Made by a program: the position numbers and the translations under genes
Assembly: GCA_019914945.1 (NCBI GenBank)
Contig: CM034106.1
Span: forward strand, 3,906,001 to 3,970,000
Length of the DNA: 64,000 nucleotides
DNA from: Typha latifolia
Lineage: Eukaryota > Streptophyta > Magnoliopsida > Poales > Typhaceae
Direction: 5' to 3'
Shown: positions 32,166 to 43,792 of the stretch, in pieces
Position numbering within the stretch: the first letter of the stretch is position 1
Layout: each line of letters begins with the position of its first letter
Notes under the pieces: generated by a model
What the model was told of the DNA's origin: nothing
The model's database searches: none
The model's input: the letters and a program-made list of their open reading frames with translations, nothing else

Positions 32166-33140
32166 TAAGTAAAAAGTCTAAGAAAAAATCAAAAAAATCT
32201 TTATGGAGATGCACTTTTAGAAATTCAAAATAGATTCAAGACATAGAATATGATAATCGAATAAAATAAGTCATAGATTAATCAAATCATCAAAAGCATA
32301 TTATAATCAATTCTAATGCATCACTCGAAATTAAATTAATCTTGATTGATCATAACAATATGCATATGCAAGGTGAGCATAGATAACATGAAACATTCTT
32401 CTTAAATAAACTTTTCTATTTAAACAATGATACAACACAGTAGTCAAACCGACTTAGTATTCAAATTTGCACTTTTCGACTTATTCTCTATAACCGAACA
32501 GAAATTTTTCTTGTATTTTTTTTTTTAATACATAAACTATATAGGTGCAATGATGGCTTTCACACATGAGTAGGTAGCCCTTTTCTTGTAGTACATATCA
32601 AACAATGTCCAAGAAGATATTCACAAACCTCAAAAAAAATTTATTTAATTTGCAAGCATTGTACTGAGTCAAATTGGACTCTAAACAAGATGGCTTTCAC
32701 ACTAACTCATTGTAGCCCTTTTCATTAATCTTTTATGAACACAGTTGTGATGACTAAGCATGAGGTCAAACTATGCAAATCAACGTCAATAGTGAGCTAT
32801 TTAAAAAAATTTCATGATGTCATGCTCACTCAAGAATATACACACGTTATGAGCGCATTAAATTTAGTTTAATTATCATAGAAGTCGAGAGAGTGAACAA
32901 ATAAGAAATGATACAATATACTACAAGATGACAAAATTGACTATAATAACTCATAATCAAGAGAAAAATCATATTTATATGTCAAGAGTATATTATTGAA
33001 TCTAGGAATGCATCAAAAAAATTTTTTTTGACAAAAACTCTTAACAAATCTGAAACTAAAACCAAAGAAATGTTCATAGGTTTTGTAAAACAAAACAAAA
33101 AAGCACAAATCCCTAAAGAAGTACGAAGATACTCAAATCT
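32166..33140 (-). other. Copia-A spacer between RNase H and internal promoter
   Basis: About 1 kb, AT-rich, non-coding, and well conserved in copia-C (53220-54275). The motif GATGGCTTTCACAC occurs twice (32552-32565; 32690-32703), each followed about 25-30 bp later by TAGCCCTTTTC. Confidence 0.7.
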
Positions 33141-36125
33141 CTGTAAATCCAAAGGTTTGTAAATAGATCACCCAACTGTTTCTCCGTCTCAACATGTTCT
33201 AGTGCTATTATTTTGTCTTCAACTAACTCGCGTATAAAATGATGTCGGATATCAATATATTTTGTACCCGAGTGTTAAACAGAATTTTTTGATATATTAA
33301 TAGCACTCATGTTGTCACAATAAAGCACCATAGTATCTTGTTCAATGCTGTAATCTTTGACCATCTGTTTCATCCATAGTAACTGAGAACAACAACTTCT
33401 CGCTGCAATATACTCGGCCTCCGCAGAAGATTAAGATATCGAGTTTTGTTTCTTACTGTGCCAAACAACCAGATTGTTTCCAATATAAAAACATCCACCT
33501 GAGATACTTTTTCTATCATCACATGAACCTGCCCAATCAGAATCCGTGTATCCAGATATGATAGCTCCCGAGTCATACGTAAACCAGATACCTAAGTCAA
33601 CTGTGCCCCCAACATATTTTATGGTACGTTTCATAGCAAACAAATGTGTCTCCTTAGGTTCAGACTGGAACCTAGCACACACACCAATATTAAATGCAAT
33701 GTCAGGTCTACTAGCAGTTAAGTACAAAAGACTACCAATAATGCTCCTATATAGTGTCTGATCAACACTTTTTCCTGAAATATCCTTACCTAGTTTGGTA
33801 GTTGTACTCATAGGAGTTCTAGCATGTTTTGCATTTCCTAAACTGAATTTAGTTACAAGATCCTTAGTATACTTGGTTTGAGCGATAAATATCATTCTTT
33901 CCAATTGAGTAATTTGAAGTCCCAAAAAGAACTTCAACTCACCTATCATGCTCATCTCAAAATGACTATGTATGAGATCTGCAAACTCCTTACCTAACGA
34001 TTGACTCGTTGCCCCGAGGACAATGTCATCCACATATATTTGTGCCACAACTAAACTCTTGTTCGACTATCTAATAAACAATGTCTTGTCCACTCCCCCT
34101 CGAGTGAACCCCGCATCCACCAAAAAAGTGGTCAACTTCTCATACCAAGCTTTTGGAGCTTGTTTTAGCCCGTAGAGGGCCTTTTTTAGTTTAAACACAT
34201 GAGAAGGAAATTTTTGATCTTCGAACCCTTTCGGTTGTTCCACATAAACATCTTCATTCAGAGTACCATTCAAGAAAACACTTTTAACATCCATTTGGAA
34301 CAATTTAAATTTTAAATGACAAGCAATAGCAATCAGTATACGAAAAGACTCTAATCTAGCAACAGGAGCAAATGTCTCATCAAAATCTATACCCTCAACC
34401 TGAGTATATCCCTGTGCTACTAGTCTAGGTTTATTTCTAACTATATTGCCATGTTCATCACTTTTATTCTTGTAAATCCATTATGTTCCAATGACGTTCA
34501 TATTCTTATGTCTAGGAACTAAATACCAAACAACATTGCTAGAAAATTGCTCAAATTCCTCATGCATAGCATTAACCTAAGAATCGTCTAACAATTCTTC
34601 CTTTACATTTTTAGGTTCAAAAGAAGATGTATAACAAGTAAATGATACCTCACTTTGGATTTGTCGTCTTATCTTAATTGGTTCATTCACGTCTCCGATC
34701 ACTTGTGACAGTGGATGATTTAATTTCACTCTAGTAGATGGTTCCGGTACGTTGCAGTAATCTTTGATCATTTCAACTTTGTTCTCGTCCTGATTCTCAA
34801 TTTCCATATCAAGCTCTTTTCCTATTTCTTCGTCATATGTATCTGCAGAAACAGAAATAGGAGTAGCTTCAGTTAAATCAGTCATGGATTCATCTATCAT
34901 AACATTAGCAGATTCCATAACTATAGAAGTGTCAAGATTAAATACTCTGTAGGCTCTGCTATTATTCGAATACCCTAAGAAGATGCCTTTGCTACTTCTA
35001 GGGTCAAATTTAGTCAAATATTCTCAATCATGCAAGATATAACATTACTACCAAAAACTCAAAAATATTTAACACTAGGTTTCTTACTTTTCTAGATTTC
35101 ATAAGCAGTCATTTTTGTACTTGGTCTTAGATAAACACAATTTATCACATGTACCGCTGTATTGACCGCCTCTGCCCAAAACCTTTTAGTAAATTTTTCA
35201 GCGTGAAACATAACCCTAGCCATTTCCTGCACAACTTGGTTCTTTCTTTCAATAATCCCGTTATGTTGTGGAGTTATAGGAGCTGAAAACTCATGTTGAA
35301 TACCATGAGAATCGCAAAATATAGGAAAATTTTCATTTTCAAATTCTCTACCATGATCAGAACGAATCTTAACTAGGGTTGTAGATTTTTCATTCTGTAA
35401 TTTTAAGCATAGCAATTTAAAAACTTCAAAGGTTTCAGACTTCTCACGTAGAAAGGCAACATAGGTATATCTGGAGTAATCATCGACCATTAAGAATATA
35501 TAGCGTTTACCTGCAAGACTCTGTTTTTGTTGGACCCATCAAGTCCATGTGAACTAATGGAAGCACACGGTCGGTGGTAGCTGCATTTACCTTCTTGTGT
35601 GAGATCCGAATTTGTTTTCCAATTTGACACAAACCGCACACTCTTTTTGACATTTCTTTCATCTTAGGTATTCCTCTTACCACTTCTTGTTTGGACAGAG
35701 TAAATAATTCCTTGTGATTCATATGTCCAAGACATTGATGCCAAAGATCTGCAATGTCGAAAGAGGCACTATTACATTTTAGTTTATGTAATATTTCAAC
35801 AACATAGTAATTATCAGATGTTCTAGATCCATAACATATAACATTACCATCGTGATCTAGAATAGTATTTTGGAGAATTTACTTTATAATTTTCATCACA
35901 AAATTGACTGATGTTCAAAAGATTTGCTTTCAAGCCCTTAACACAAAGAACATTTTTAAGAATAGGAACCCCCGGAGAACTTACCTTTCCTTTACCTATT
36001 ACCTTGGATGAATTAGCATCTCCAAATGTCATAACTCCCCCTTCATGTTTTTCAAGATTAGAGAATAATGACTTGTCACCCGACATATGTCTTGAACAGC
36101 CACTGTCTAAATACCACAAATCATA
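33141..36125 (-). pseudogene. Copia-A pol: protease, integrase, RT, RNase H
   Basis: In minus order: protease WYLDSGCSRHMSGD (about 36117-36076); the pre-integrase GVPILKNVLCVKGLKANLL; integrase zinc part NHKELFTLSKQEVVRG...CGLCQIGKQ (35722-35610) with both Cys kept, unlike copia-C; core HMDLMGPTKTE, VDDYSRYTYVAFLR, IRSDHGREFEN, NGIIERKNQ (35580-35240); [22 protein letters not shown] and KALYGLKQAPKAWYEKL (34300-34130) and AQIYVDDIVLGAT (about 34045-34005); RNase H RPDIAFNIGVCARFQ...SGYTDSDWAGSCDDRKS (33720-33500). The frame is broken by stops and small indels at about 35840, 35500, 35085, 34570 and 34065. The catalytic motifs are all still present. Confidence 0.92.
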
Positions 36126-36729
36126 CCGAAAGATTAAGTTTTGTAGATGAGTGGAACCTTGTTAGTTGAAGAACCGATGTAGCCTCAAGAAGTCTCCTTC
36201 AATAATGCTTCTTCAACCACCCTAGAGATAGGGCATCACAATCCTTATATATGATCTCCAAGATAGAGCCAAATCTAAGTCTTATCTGTACTCACGAGAA
36301 TCCAATATTTTCAAACTTCGTTGGTGCATTCAAACGCGGCCCGGGTGCGTTCGAACGACATGACTTGATCTCAGGTGCGTTCGAACGGGCCCGAGTGCGT
36401 TCGAACGCGACAACTTGAATTCTTCAGGTTGCATTTGAATGCGTTTGTGAACGTAGCTCTCGGTATGTGTGAACATAGTACCCGCGTTCGAATGCGTTTG
36501 TGAACGCAGCTCTCAGTATGTGTGAACGCAAGTACCCACGTTCGAACGCGTTTGTGAATGCACCGCGTACGAACGCGTTTGTGAACGCAGTGTGAACTCA
36601 ACAACTTTTCTCCAATAATTTTGCAATTCTTCAAACCGGAGATATTCTAGACTTGTATAAAGCTCATATACATGTAAAAATGCACTTAGAATATTTTGTA
36701 CACAATTGCCAATAATTAAAAACTTAACA
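36126..36729 (-). repeat. 5' LTR remnant of copia-A
   Basis: It matches the U3-to-mid portion of the 3' LTR, ends (plus strand) AAAAACTTAACA and keeps the palindrome cluster (36325-36600). The part nearest the primer-binding site is gone; the join falls at CAAATCA|TACCGAAAG, just upstream of the protease motif. Confidence 0.88.
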
Positions 36730-37070
36730 TTGGTCATAAGTACTACGGGTTGTATTGAGTGCTACAACGAATTAGTCTGATAACTTACAAGTTGGACTTT
36801 CCCGAAGGAACCCGGGTCCATCCGGTTTTTCATGTATTAGTATTGAAGGGTCAGATTGGGCCTAATCAGGTGGTGGGTTCGGCCTTGCCCGAACCATTAG
36901 ATAAGGACAGCCCAAAGGAACCAGTCAGAGTCTTAGGCTGTAGGAGACGACGCCATGGGCCCATATTAGAGACTGAAGTATTGATCGAGTGGCTAGGCAA
37001 GCCTACCAATGAGTCTACATGGAAGCTCAAGTCGGACATCATGGATTACTTTCCTGATTTCACACCTTAA
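36730..37070 (+). pseudogene. Gypsy-3 integrase C-terminus and chromodomain
   Basis: After copia-A the text resumes HKYYGLY-stop-VLQRISLITYKLDFPEGTRVHPVFHVLVLKG, the integrase C-terminal GPFRVL-like domain. The chromodomain runs from about 36945 to 37069 (ILETEVLIEWLGKPTNES...WKLKSDIMDYFPDF). A stop follows, then the purine-rich GGACAAGGTGGCAGAAG tract. This piece is open for 103 codons. Confidence 0.92.
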
Positions 37071-37097
37071 GGACAAGGTGGCAGAAGCATGGTGGAT

Positions 37098-38090
37098 TGA
37101 TACGACTGGGATTGGACCTAGTTGTCTCGAGCTGAATCACTTTTGCTTTTCAAGAATAAAAGTTCTAGCTGTCGCCTTCGAACTCGAGAAAGCTGTCTTC
37201 AAACATCTACATACGTTCGCAAATATAAAGAACGTGATTTGCTCGTTCGAACACAGGAAAGTCACATTCGAATGTCTGCATGCGTTCGCAAATATAGAGA
37301 ATGTGTTTAGCTTGTTCGAATGCGCCCTAACCCCGTTAGAACATAGTCGACGAGAATGCATTGTTTCTAGGGTTATTTTTGATTTGTTTTTTATTGTTAT
37401 GTTAGCCTCTAAATATGAAGGCAACCTTATTGTGATTATTGACTAAAATAGAGTTTCTCCTTCTCCTTGTTCCTTCCTTCCTCGGCTACGCTGCCTCTAA
37501 CCCTATCGATCGGCTTACCACCCTAGATAGGGTTATTTTTGATTTGTTTTGCTTGTTATGTTAGCCTCTAAATATGAAGGCAACCTTATTGTGATTATTG
37601 ACTGAAATAGAGTTTCTCCTTCTCCTTGTTCCTTCCTTCCTCGGCTACGCTGCCTCTAACCTTATCGATCGGCTTACCACCCTAGACGCTTAGGGGAGGC
37701 CCTCTTCTCCATTTGCTTTCACTCTCCCTAACTCGCATTAACCCCATCTATCATCCTAACCTTCCATCTTCAGTAGTCTTATCGGTGCCACCCCATTACT
37801 ACTCGTTTACCACCATCATATTCCACCTAGGAGTCTGTGCCTCCACCCACGGATCTCAATTCCTTAGATCTTCCAACCTTCATACACTATTATGATGATA
37901 TTTCTTGATCTAGCCATCCGATTCGAAATTAGATTTGTTGGAAAGCTCTTTCACAAAGCTACAACATATCAAAATTTCAACTCGCTCCAATGGTTAGATC
38001 TATCAAAAATTATCTAAAAATATCCATATAAATTTCTACCGAGAACTAGTTGCTAGTGAGATCAATCCATTTTAAGGGGAGATCGTATCA
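37098..38090 (+). repeat. 3' LTR of gypsy-3
   Basis: This 993-bp LTR starts TGATACGACTGGG after the polypurine tract and ends GGGGAGATCGTATCA. It carries weak TTCGAA motifs (37165-37345) and a TATA-like CTCTAAATATGAAGG. A tandem duplication of about 160 bp lies within it (37369-37528 and 37529-37689), nearly identical, so one TATA-like and leader region is doubled. The 5' LTR of this element is missing. Confidence 0.88.
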
Positions 38091-38640
38091 TTTTAGATAA
38101 TTGTCTAGTCTCCAAATATGTGGAAAAGTAATCATCTTTGTATTATTGATTATTAGAATTTGTTTTGCATCTAGGCTTGAGCTATCTTCTCTCTCCTCTT
38201 TCCTTTCCCTCGTTATCCAATCCGAGCTCTCATCTACAACCAAGGTTAATCCTTAGTCACTTCTCCCTCCTTACTCTAGCGACCAGCAATACTTGGAAGC
38301 TCCCTTCTTCCACCTTATCTTGTTCAAGGCACTAATCTATTCGCCATAGCCATCATCATCTCCCATAACCCTAACCACATAATCCACATCCATCCTGCCA
38401 CCTCTTGACCTTTGGTCAGTTTTTCCTCCATGCTTTTAATTAACGAGCCTTATTTATAAGATTCCAATTGTGTTTGATTTCTAAATTCTAGAGGAACAAC
38501 ATATTAGAATCTTAAATTGTTCCAAAGGTTGGATCGATCTCTATTGCCTTCGACAAGTTCTATGTTGAGTTATGTCCAGATTATCGAATTAGATAGACAA
38601 TCATCTTCCTCGAGGGCGACTGTAACATCGTCCCAGTTGC
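38091..38640 (+). repeat. Right half of an older gypsy-type LTR
   Basis: The text GTCTAGTCTCCAAATATGTGGAAAAGTAATC, a CT-rich leader and an ACCACTTTGG-free pyrimidine zone parallel the middle and 3' parts of the LTRs at 656 and 39406. Gypsy-3 probably inserted into this LTR, with the left half lost or moved. No palindrome motif is present. The end is unclear. Confidence 0.5.
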
Positions 38641-39325
38641 TTAAAGGTGGTAATTGGTATTTGCAACTTGCATAATTGCCCTTTGTGGAAATGAAGTCAT
38701 ACTACCCAAGATATTTTTCATCTTCTTACCTTGTTTAATTTTGTTTCCTTCTCTCACTTATTTAGAAAAGTTAATCAGTCACACACACACACAAAAACAT
38801 TTTAAAACTCAAATAATTTCTACACGATCCTTGTACTAGTTGCTTCTATGGGTTTTAACCAAGTGTTTGCAAAATCCATATGCTACAACATCGAGCACAT
38901 TTTGAAGAAAAAAATTCACTTCACACCCCATAAAGATATTGTGGTTCAAATATATAAAAATAAAGTCCTATATTCTCGTATTTCTCTCCAAAATCCTGTC
39001 GCAGAAAGGTCCAACCAAAAGGACCTCATAGAAAGACATGAATCTTCTCTCATATGTAAGGTAGAGATATTCTTGTACTAAGAATTAACCTTCATCATCT
39101 ATTAATTGCAGCTTATTATGAGCATATATCTCATACGAAAGTACAAAGAAAAAGAGATAAGAATTATAGAAAAGGATTATAATTTACAATGTTGACATAA
39201 TGCTTGTCCTCGTACAAGTCTTTAGGTTTCTCTGCCTAGGTTACTTTATCTCGCCCACCTAACTCTGCTTGGGTTTTTCCCTGAGGTTATATCCTCCTTT
39301 CCCATTGCCCTTCTCCGGCGGCCTA
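38641..39325. other. Stretch without recognisable genes
   Basis: AT-rich text. A short open frame at 38848-39078 has no recognisable motif and no support. On the minus strand near 39200-39325 there may be a leader or gag start belonging to the LTR at 39406, but nothing diagnostic is present. Confidence 0.4.
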
Positions 39326-39327
39326 TT

Positions 39328-39405
39328 AAGCTTTGATACCAATTGATAGGCTCTGATACCAATTTTTTAAGCTTTGATACCAATTGATAGGCTCTGATAC
39401 CAAAT
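39328..39405 (-). repeat. Amplified primer-binding site
   Basis: On the minus strand, after the LTR end, TGGTATCAGAGCC is followed by TGGTATCAAAGC, then both again: four site-like copies in about 78 bp, spaced as two 43-bp units. Only the first directly abuts the LTR end (GATCCTATCA at 39415-39406). Confidence 0.8.
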
Positions 39406-40310
39406 TGATAGGATCTGGAACCAAAAGATCGGCTACAAAATAATTCCTTAAGATCTAAATTTATTGTAGGAAGTAGTCCACGTAACTGTGGGAAAATATT
39501 CGTCAGATATTATCTAGTAGTCATCAAATTACTAAACTAATTGGGTTAGATCTGTAACTTCCTAATCTACAACTTTCATATTTATGCCATTCGCAGATTC
39601 AAACTGTAGTAGGGACGAAAATATGGAATAACGTGGGTGATGGTAGTGATGACGGGTGGAGTGGATGTTAGGGTTATGGATGGGTATGGAGATGAGGGTG
39701 GATTATGGAAGTGATTAAGGGAAGTAGACGAGGGGAACGAAGTGGTTGAGATCCCAAAGAAAAGGGATGGCTCGACAGTTGAGGGTGATTAGAAGCGAGG
39801 AGAAACCTTGCCAACGGTAGATGTGGAAGATGATGGTGAAGAGGGAGGAGGGAGATTATGGTAGATAGATGATAGAGATGCAAGAAATCAATATTCCAAT
39901 TCCATAATAAAGTTGGCTACCATTCACATATATATAGAGGCTAGCCAACAAGTCCTAAAACAATATGAAACCCTAACAAACAAACTAAACTAGTATTCCT
40001 TATCTTCTCCGATTACCTTTCGAATTAAGCTTTTGTTTTGTCACAGATAGATTCCGAATATCAAAGTTGTACATCTGGAGGTTGGAGACCTTATCCAATT
40101 AGTTTGATATTATTTTGGATATGTGTAGAATATTATATGAATATTTTCCTAATATTGCGCATAGCTGAATTTAGCTAATTAAATAAAATCCTAACCTACT
40201 AAGACTCTAACTAAACCAAATAATCAAATAAGATAATTAGACTCAATCCATTGAGCCTAATCTCCTTTTGATTTGATCTGATTTGATCTGATTTGATCTG
40301 ATTCGTATCA
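39406..40310 (-). repeat. Gypsy-type LTR without TTCGAA palindromes
   Basis: This 905-bp LTR starts (minus) TGATACGAATCAGATC with three further ATCAGATCAA units and ends GATCCTATCA. It has a TATA-like CTCTATATATATG (39931-39919) and the CT-rich leader typical of the group. It serves as the 3' LTR for the chromodomain at its upstream side, and is followed by a primer-binding site, as if it were also the 5' LTR of a second, lost body. It lacks the palindrome cluster of its relatives. Confidence 0.8.
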
Positions 40311-40498
40311 ATCCATCATGCTTCCCTCACCTTGCCCTCAAATTGAAAAGTCGGAGAAACGCTCCAAGATATCAGTCTCCAACTCCCATATCGCCTTATC
40401 GGATGGCTTGCCAACCCACTCGACTAGAATCTCCATCTCCAATTTGGTACCATATCTGATACGATCACGCCTCTGGCTATGGAGCTCTGATACCAGCT
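40311..40498 (-). pseudogene. Collapsed gypsy internal region: primer-binding site joined to chromodomain
   Basis: On the minus strand, LTR end ATCGTATCA (40499) is followed by AGC, TGGTATCAGAGCT (40495-40483), and then at once by chromodomain coding: RDRIRYGTKLEMEILVEWVG and KPSDKAIWELETDILERFSD, ending in a stop at about 40339. The tract GGGCAAGGTGAGGGAAG and the next LTR follow. Gag, protease, RT, RNase H and integrase are all missing. Confidence 0.82.
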
Positions 40499-41425
40499 TG
40501 ATACGATCTCTCCTTTAGGGCTAAAGATCGATCTTTTCTAATTCTCAGATCTGGACTAGATCTTGTACGGAACTTTGAAATAAGATCCCGAAATATTCCG
40601 CCGTCGGATCGACGTGAATTTTTGATATGTTTTAGGCCCGGAAAATAGCTTTCCAACAAATCAAGTTTCAGGCGAATCGGAGTTGGGGATCTCGAGATAT
40701 CGTTCATTTAGTGGACAAACATCAAGATGCTCTGTTTTGGATTCGTGGATGGAGGCACGAGATCCTAGGTAATGGTGGATGGTGGAGGATCGGCGTTAAT
40801 GGGGTGGCACCGGTGAAAAGTGATGGTGGAAGGGTTGTGGTTGATGGAAGGATTAGGGCAAGTGTTGGATAGATTGGATGAAGGGGGAGAAGAGGGCCAC
40901 CCCTAAGGGACTAGGGTGATTAGCCGGACGAGGGAGGTTAGAAGCGGTGTCGCCGGGGATTGAGAGAACGGGAGCGAAGAAGACGAAAGAGGCAAGGCAA
41001 AACTCAATCTCAATAATCAATAATCAATTTGGTTGCCTACCACATCCTTTTATAGGCTAACCAACAACTCAAATTAACCCTAAAAATACAATTTTCGTCG
41101 ACCGCGTTCGAACTCGCCCAACCGCGTTTGAACGCACCGAGTTCGCTCTTCTGGATTTGCGAACGCGATGCAGGCATTCGAACGCGCAATCGAACGCGCC
41201 TGTCGGTATTTGCGAACGCGATGCAGGCGTTCATAGTGCGTTCGAACGCACAGTACATTCTCTTCACCACGTTCACAAACCGCGTTCGAACTCACTCCAC
41301 CCGCGTTCGAACGCGACTTACAGAAAACTTATTTTAATGGAAATTGAACACTAAAACATGAAATAAAAACACTCCTAAAGTGAATCCATGCTCGAGACGA
41401 CGTCGGTGAAGTCCAAATCGTATCA
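40499..41425 (-). repeat. Gypsy LTR (TGATACGA...TCGTATCA family), minus
   Basis: This 927-bp LTR starts (minus) TGATACGATTTGGACTTCACC and ends GAGAGATCGTATCA. Its palindrome cluster (41098-41315) includes the exact 16-bp GTGCGTTCGAACGCAC at 41236-41251. A TATA box CCTATAAAAGGATG (about 41058-41045) follows. It is the closest relative of the LTR at 25764 and gives the undeleted version of that LTR's end. Flank right of it: ATATC. Confidence 0.9.
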
Positions 41426-43697
41426 ATATCGTCGTCGGCGTCTAGCAAGTTGTAACACCCGAACCCTAAACACATGCATGGCACGAGCCTACGAGGCACG
41501 TGCATGGTACCTGACTATTTGGTTAGTTACTGACAATCAAATAAACCTGTATCAATATCATAATTTTATCCACAACATCTAAACTAAGAATAACTCAAGT
41601 CTAACTGTCAACAACATATAGATAACCCTACTTGGGCCCCACATAGGCTACAACACATCATCAAGAGCTTTTCACAACTACATATATGCAATGGTGGTAT
41701 ATACATAATTATACAACTACAAAGTTACCTGCTAAAATATAAGACAAGGATACATACACACTTTGGAGGATGTTTACTAATACATCACAGAAGATAACTT
41801 ATCTAGCATATAACACTAACCACACTCTACTCCTTACTCACGGCAATGCCTCTAAGGGAGTATCCTACTCCACTCGTTCACCTGGGTTGGTGGAAAGGAG
41901 AAAACAAAGAGAGTCATGAGCTAAAAGCTTAGTGAATAGACCTTACCCCGAATTAGTGAAGCCAAACAGAGCGTAAATCATATACAAGATAATATGAATC
42001 AGAAAAAGCATCATGTCATGAATGAGTATATAAATGCATCCTCAATAATATATAAGTGAAAAATAGATAACATGTCATAACTGATAAAAATACATAATCC
42101 TCGACACTGAATAAATATGTCACCACGTCATATGATCATCATATCTCTCTCTCAAATATGACACATGGTGCATGCCGACCATGACGATGCTATGATATCA
42201 AATGCAACTATATATGATGTATATTAACCATTCAATAATCAGGTAATCAGATGATAATGAAATCATATGCATTTCTCAACATCACGATCATCACCGATAT
42301 CTTGGCACAATATCATCATACTAGACCACTATGCACAATCAATACCCGGTACCCGATCTCAACATTATGCCCGGATACTCAGAGCATACTCTGCCATTCG
42401 CAAGAGTATCTCAAATATAATCATACCATGCCACCCGCTAGGGTATCAACATCCATCCAGACCAGGCAGCCACATAGTTGATAGAAACCTTATGAGGATA
42501 ACTCGCCACATATGCCTTAGCGAACGGCATGTGCCTGATTGTCTGTGCGCATAGACTTAATTGACCTCGGACATGGGCCACGAGATATCGTATATCAACG
42601 ACCATAATCATCACTCCAGGCACCCCTAACCTTGGTGCCTACTCGGGTATCCTCATGCTTTCTATCAACTATCCTATCAATCACATTTCATGCTTTCCTT
42701 CTAAATGCCAGATCACATGCATATATCTAGTACGATAATGAGTCAATGCATAACAGAAATTTAGGTGGAACATGAATCAAGAGAAAAATAATGCAATGTA
42801 GACTCCAATCATGTATCTAACATATGCATACTCCTACTAGTCTATCACATGCACACTTATACTAGAAATCAATCCGACACAAAGTCATAACAGTATAATC
42901 ATCTCTAATCATCTCTATTTATCATTACCATACTCATATATAAGATTAGCCTAATTCTATGCATGATAAAAATACGCTCGACTGTAATCATTTCTTGATA
43001 AAGTCATATAATCATGCTAGAGGCCAAAATATGCATGTACATAATATATAATATAACCTAATCTGAGAAAGGCGTCTAGGGGATAAGACTACTCACCACC
43101 ACTACAATTACCATACAACCACTTGTTTATGTTGCTACGACAATGATCAAGCCTCGATAGCTAAGTCCACGGGGTTCTTGAACAGGGGGTCGGGATCTAA
43201 AATTATTTATAACAAATAATGTCAGTCTTTCTATTAATTAAAATTAACCCGGCAAAATGTAGTTTTTATTGTAATTATATACTCTTCATTTCTATATTTG
43301 TTTTGTCATTTATTAGCCCTAATTATATTATTTAATAGTGTATTTAAAATATAATTATCCACATATTATTCTCTTTAATAATTAAGAAAATAAGAATTAA
43401 GTTACAGTAAATAATTACGCAAGAATATGTGTTGATAACCCTAATAATTATATTACCTACCTAGGATTAAGATAGTATTTTATGTTGCAAGTATTTTGCT
43501 AAACATGATATAATTAGATTTATTTACTAACTATAATATAATTATATTTAATTCATATAAATTAAATACATTAATTAACTAAACTACTTGAATAATTAAT
43601 AACCTAAACAAATATAATTGGTAATTAATAATATGCATATATGTACACACATGTGTGTATATATATATGTATATATATATATATATATATATACATA

Positions 43698-43792
43698 GTG
43701 CTAGGCCGAGCCCAGCACCTATGCGTAGCAGGGTGCTGTGCCGAGCCCAACACCTATGCGCAGCAGGGTGCTGTGCCGAGCCCAGCACCACT
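43698..43792. repeat. Hairpin minisatellite in T2 (three units)
   Basis: Three units of about 40 bp, each with inverted arms of the GTGCTG(G/T)(G/C)C...GCCCAGCAC type, separated by CTATGCG(C/T)AGCAGG. Confidence 0.8.

Larger units (their letters stand above)
29299..36729 (-). mobile_element. Copia-A: SIRE/Maximus-like Ty1/copia element with truncated 5' end
   Basis: It is 7,431 bp, inserted in gypsy-3 integrase. Flanks TAGGT (29294-29298) and TTGGT (36730-36734) form a 4-of-5 target duplication. On the minus strand the order is: half a 5' LTR (36729-36126), deleted gag, protease-integrase-RT-RNase H (36119-33141), spacer, internal promoter, accessory gene (31603-30554), polypurine tract and complete 3' LTR (30207-29299). 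Compared with copia-C it lacks about 2.5 kb: the inner part of the 5' LTR, the primer-binding site and gag. The lineage call rests on pol, the long LTR and the extra gene in the env position, as in SIRE elements. Confidence 0.9.
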
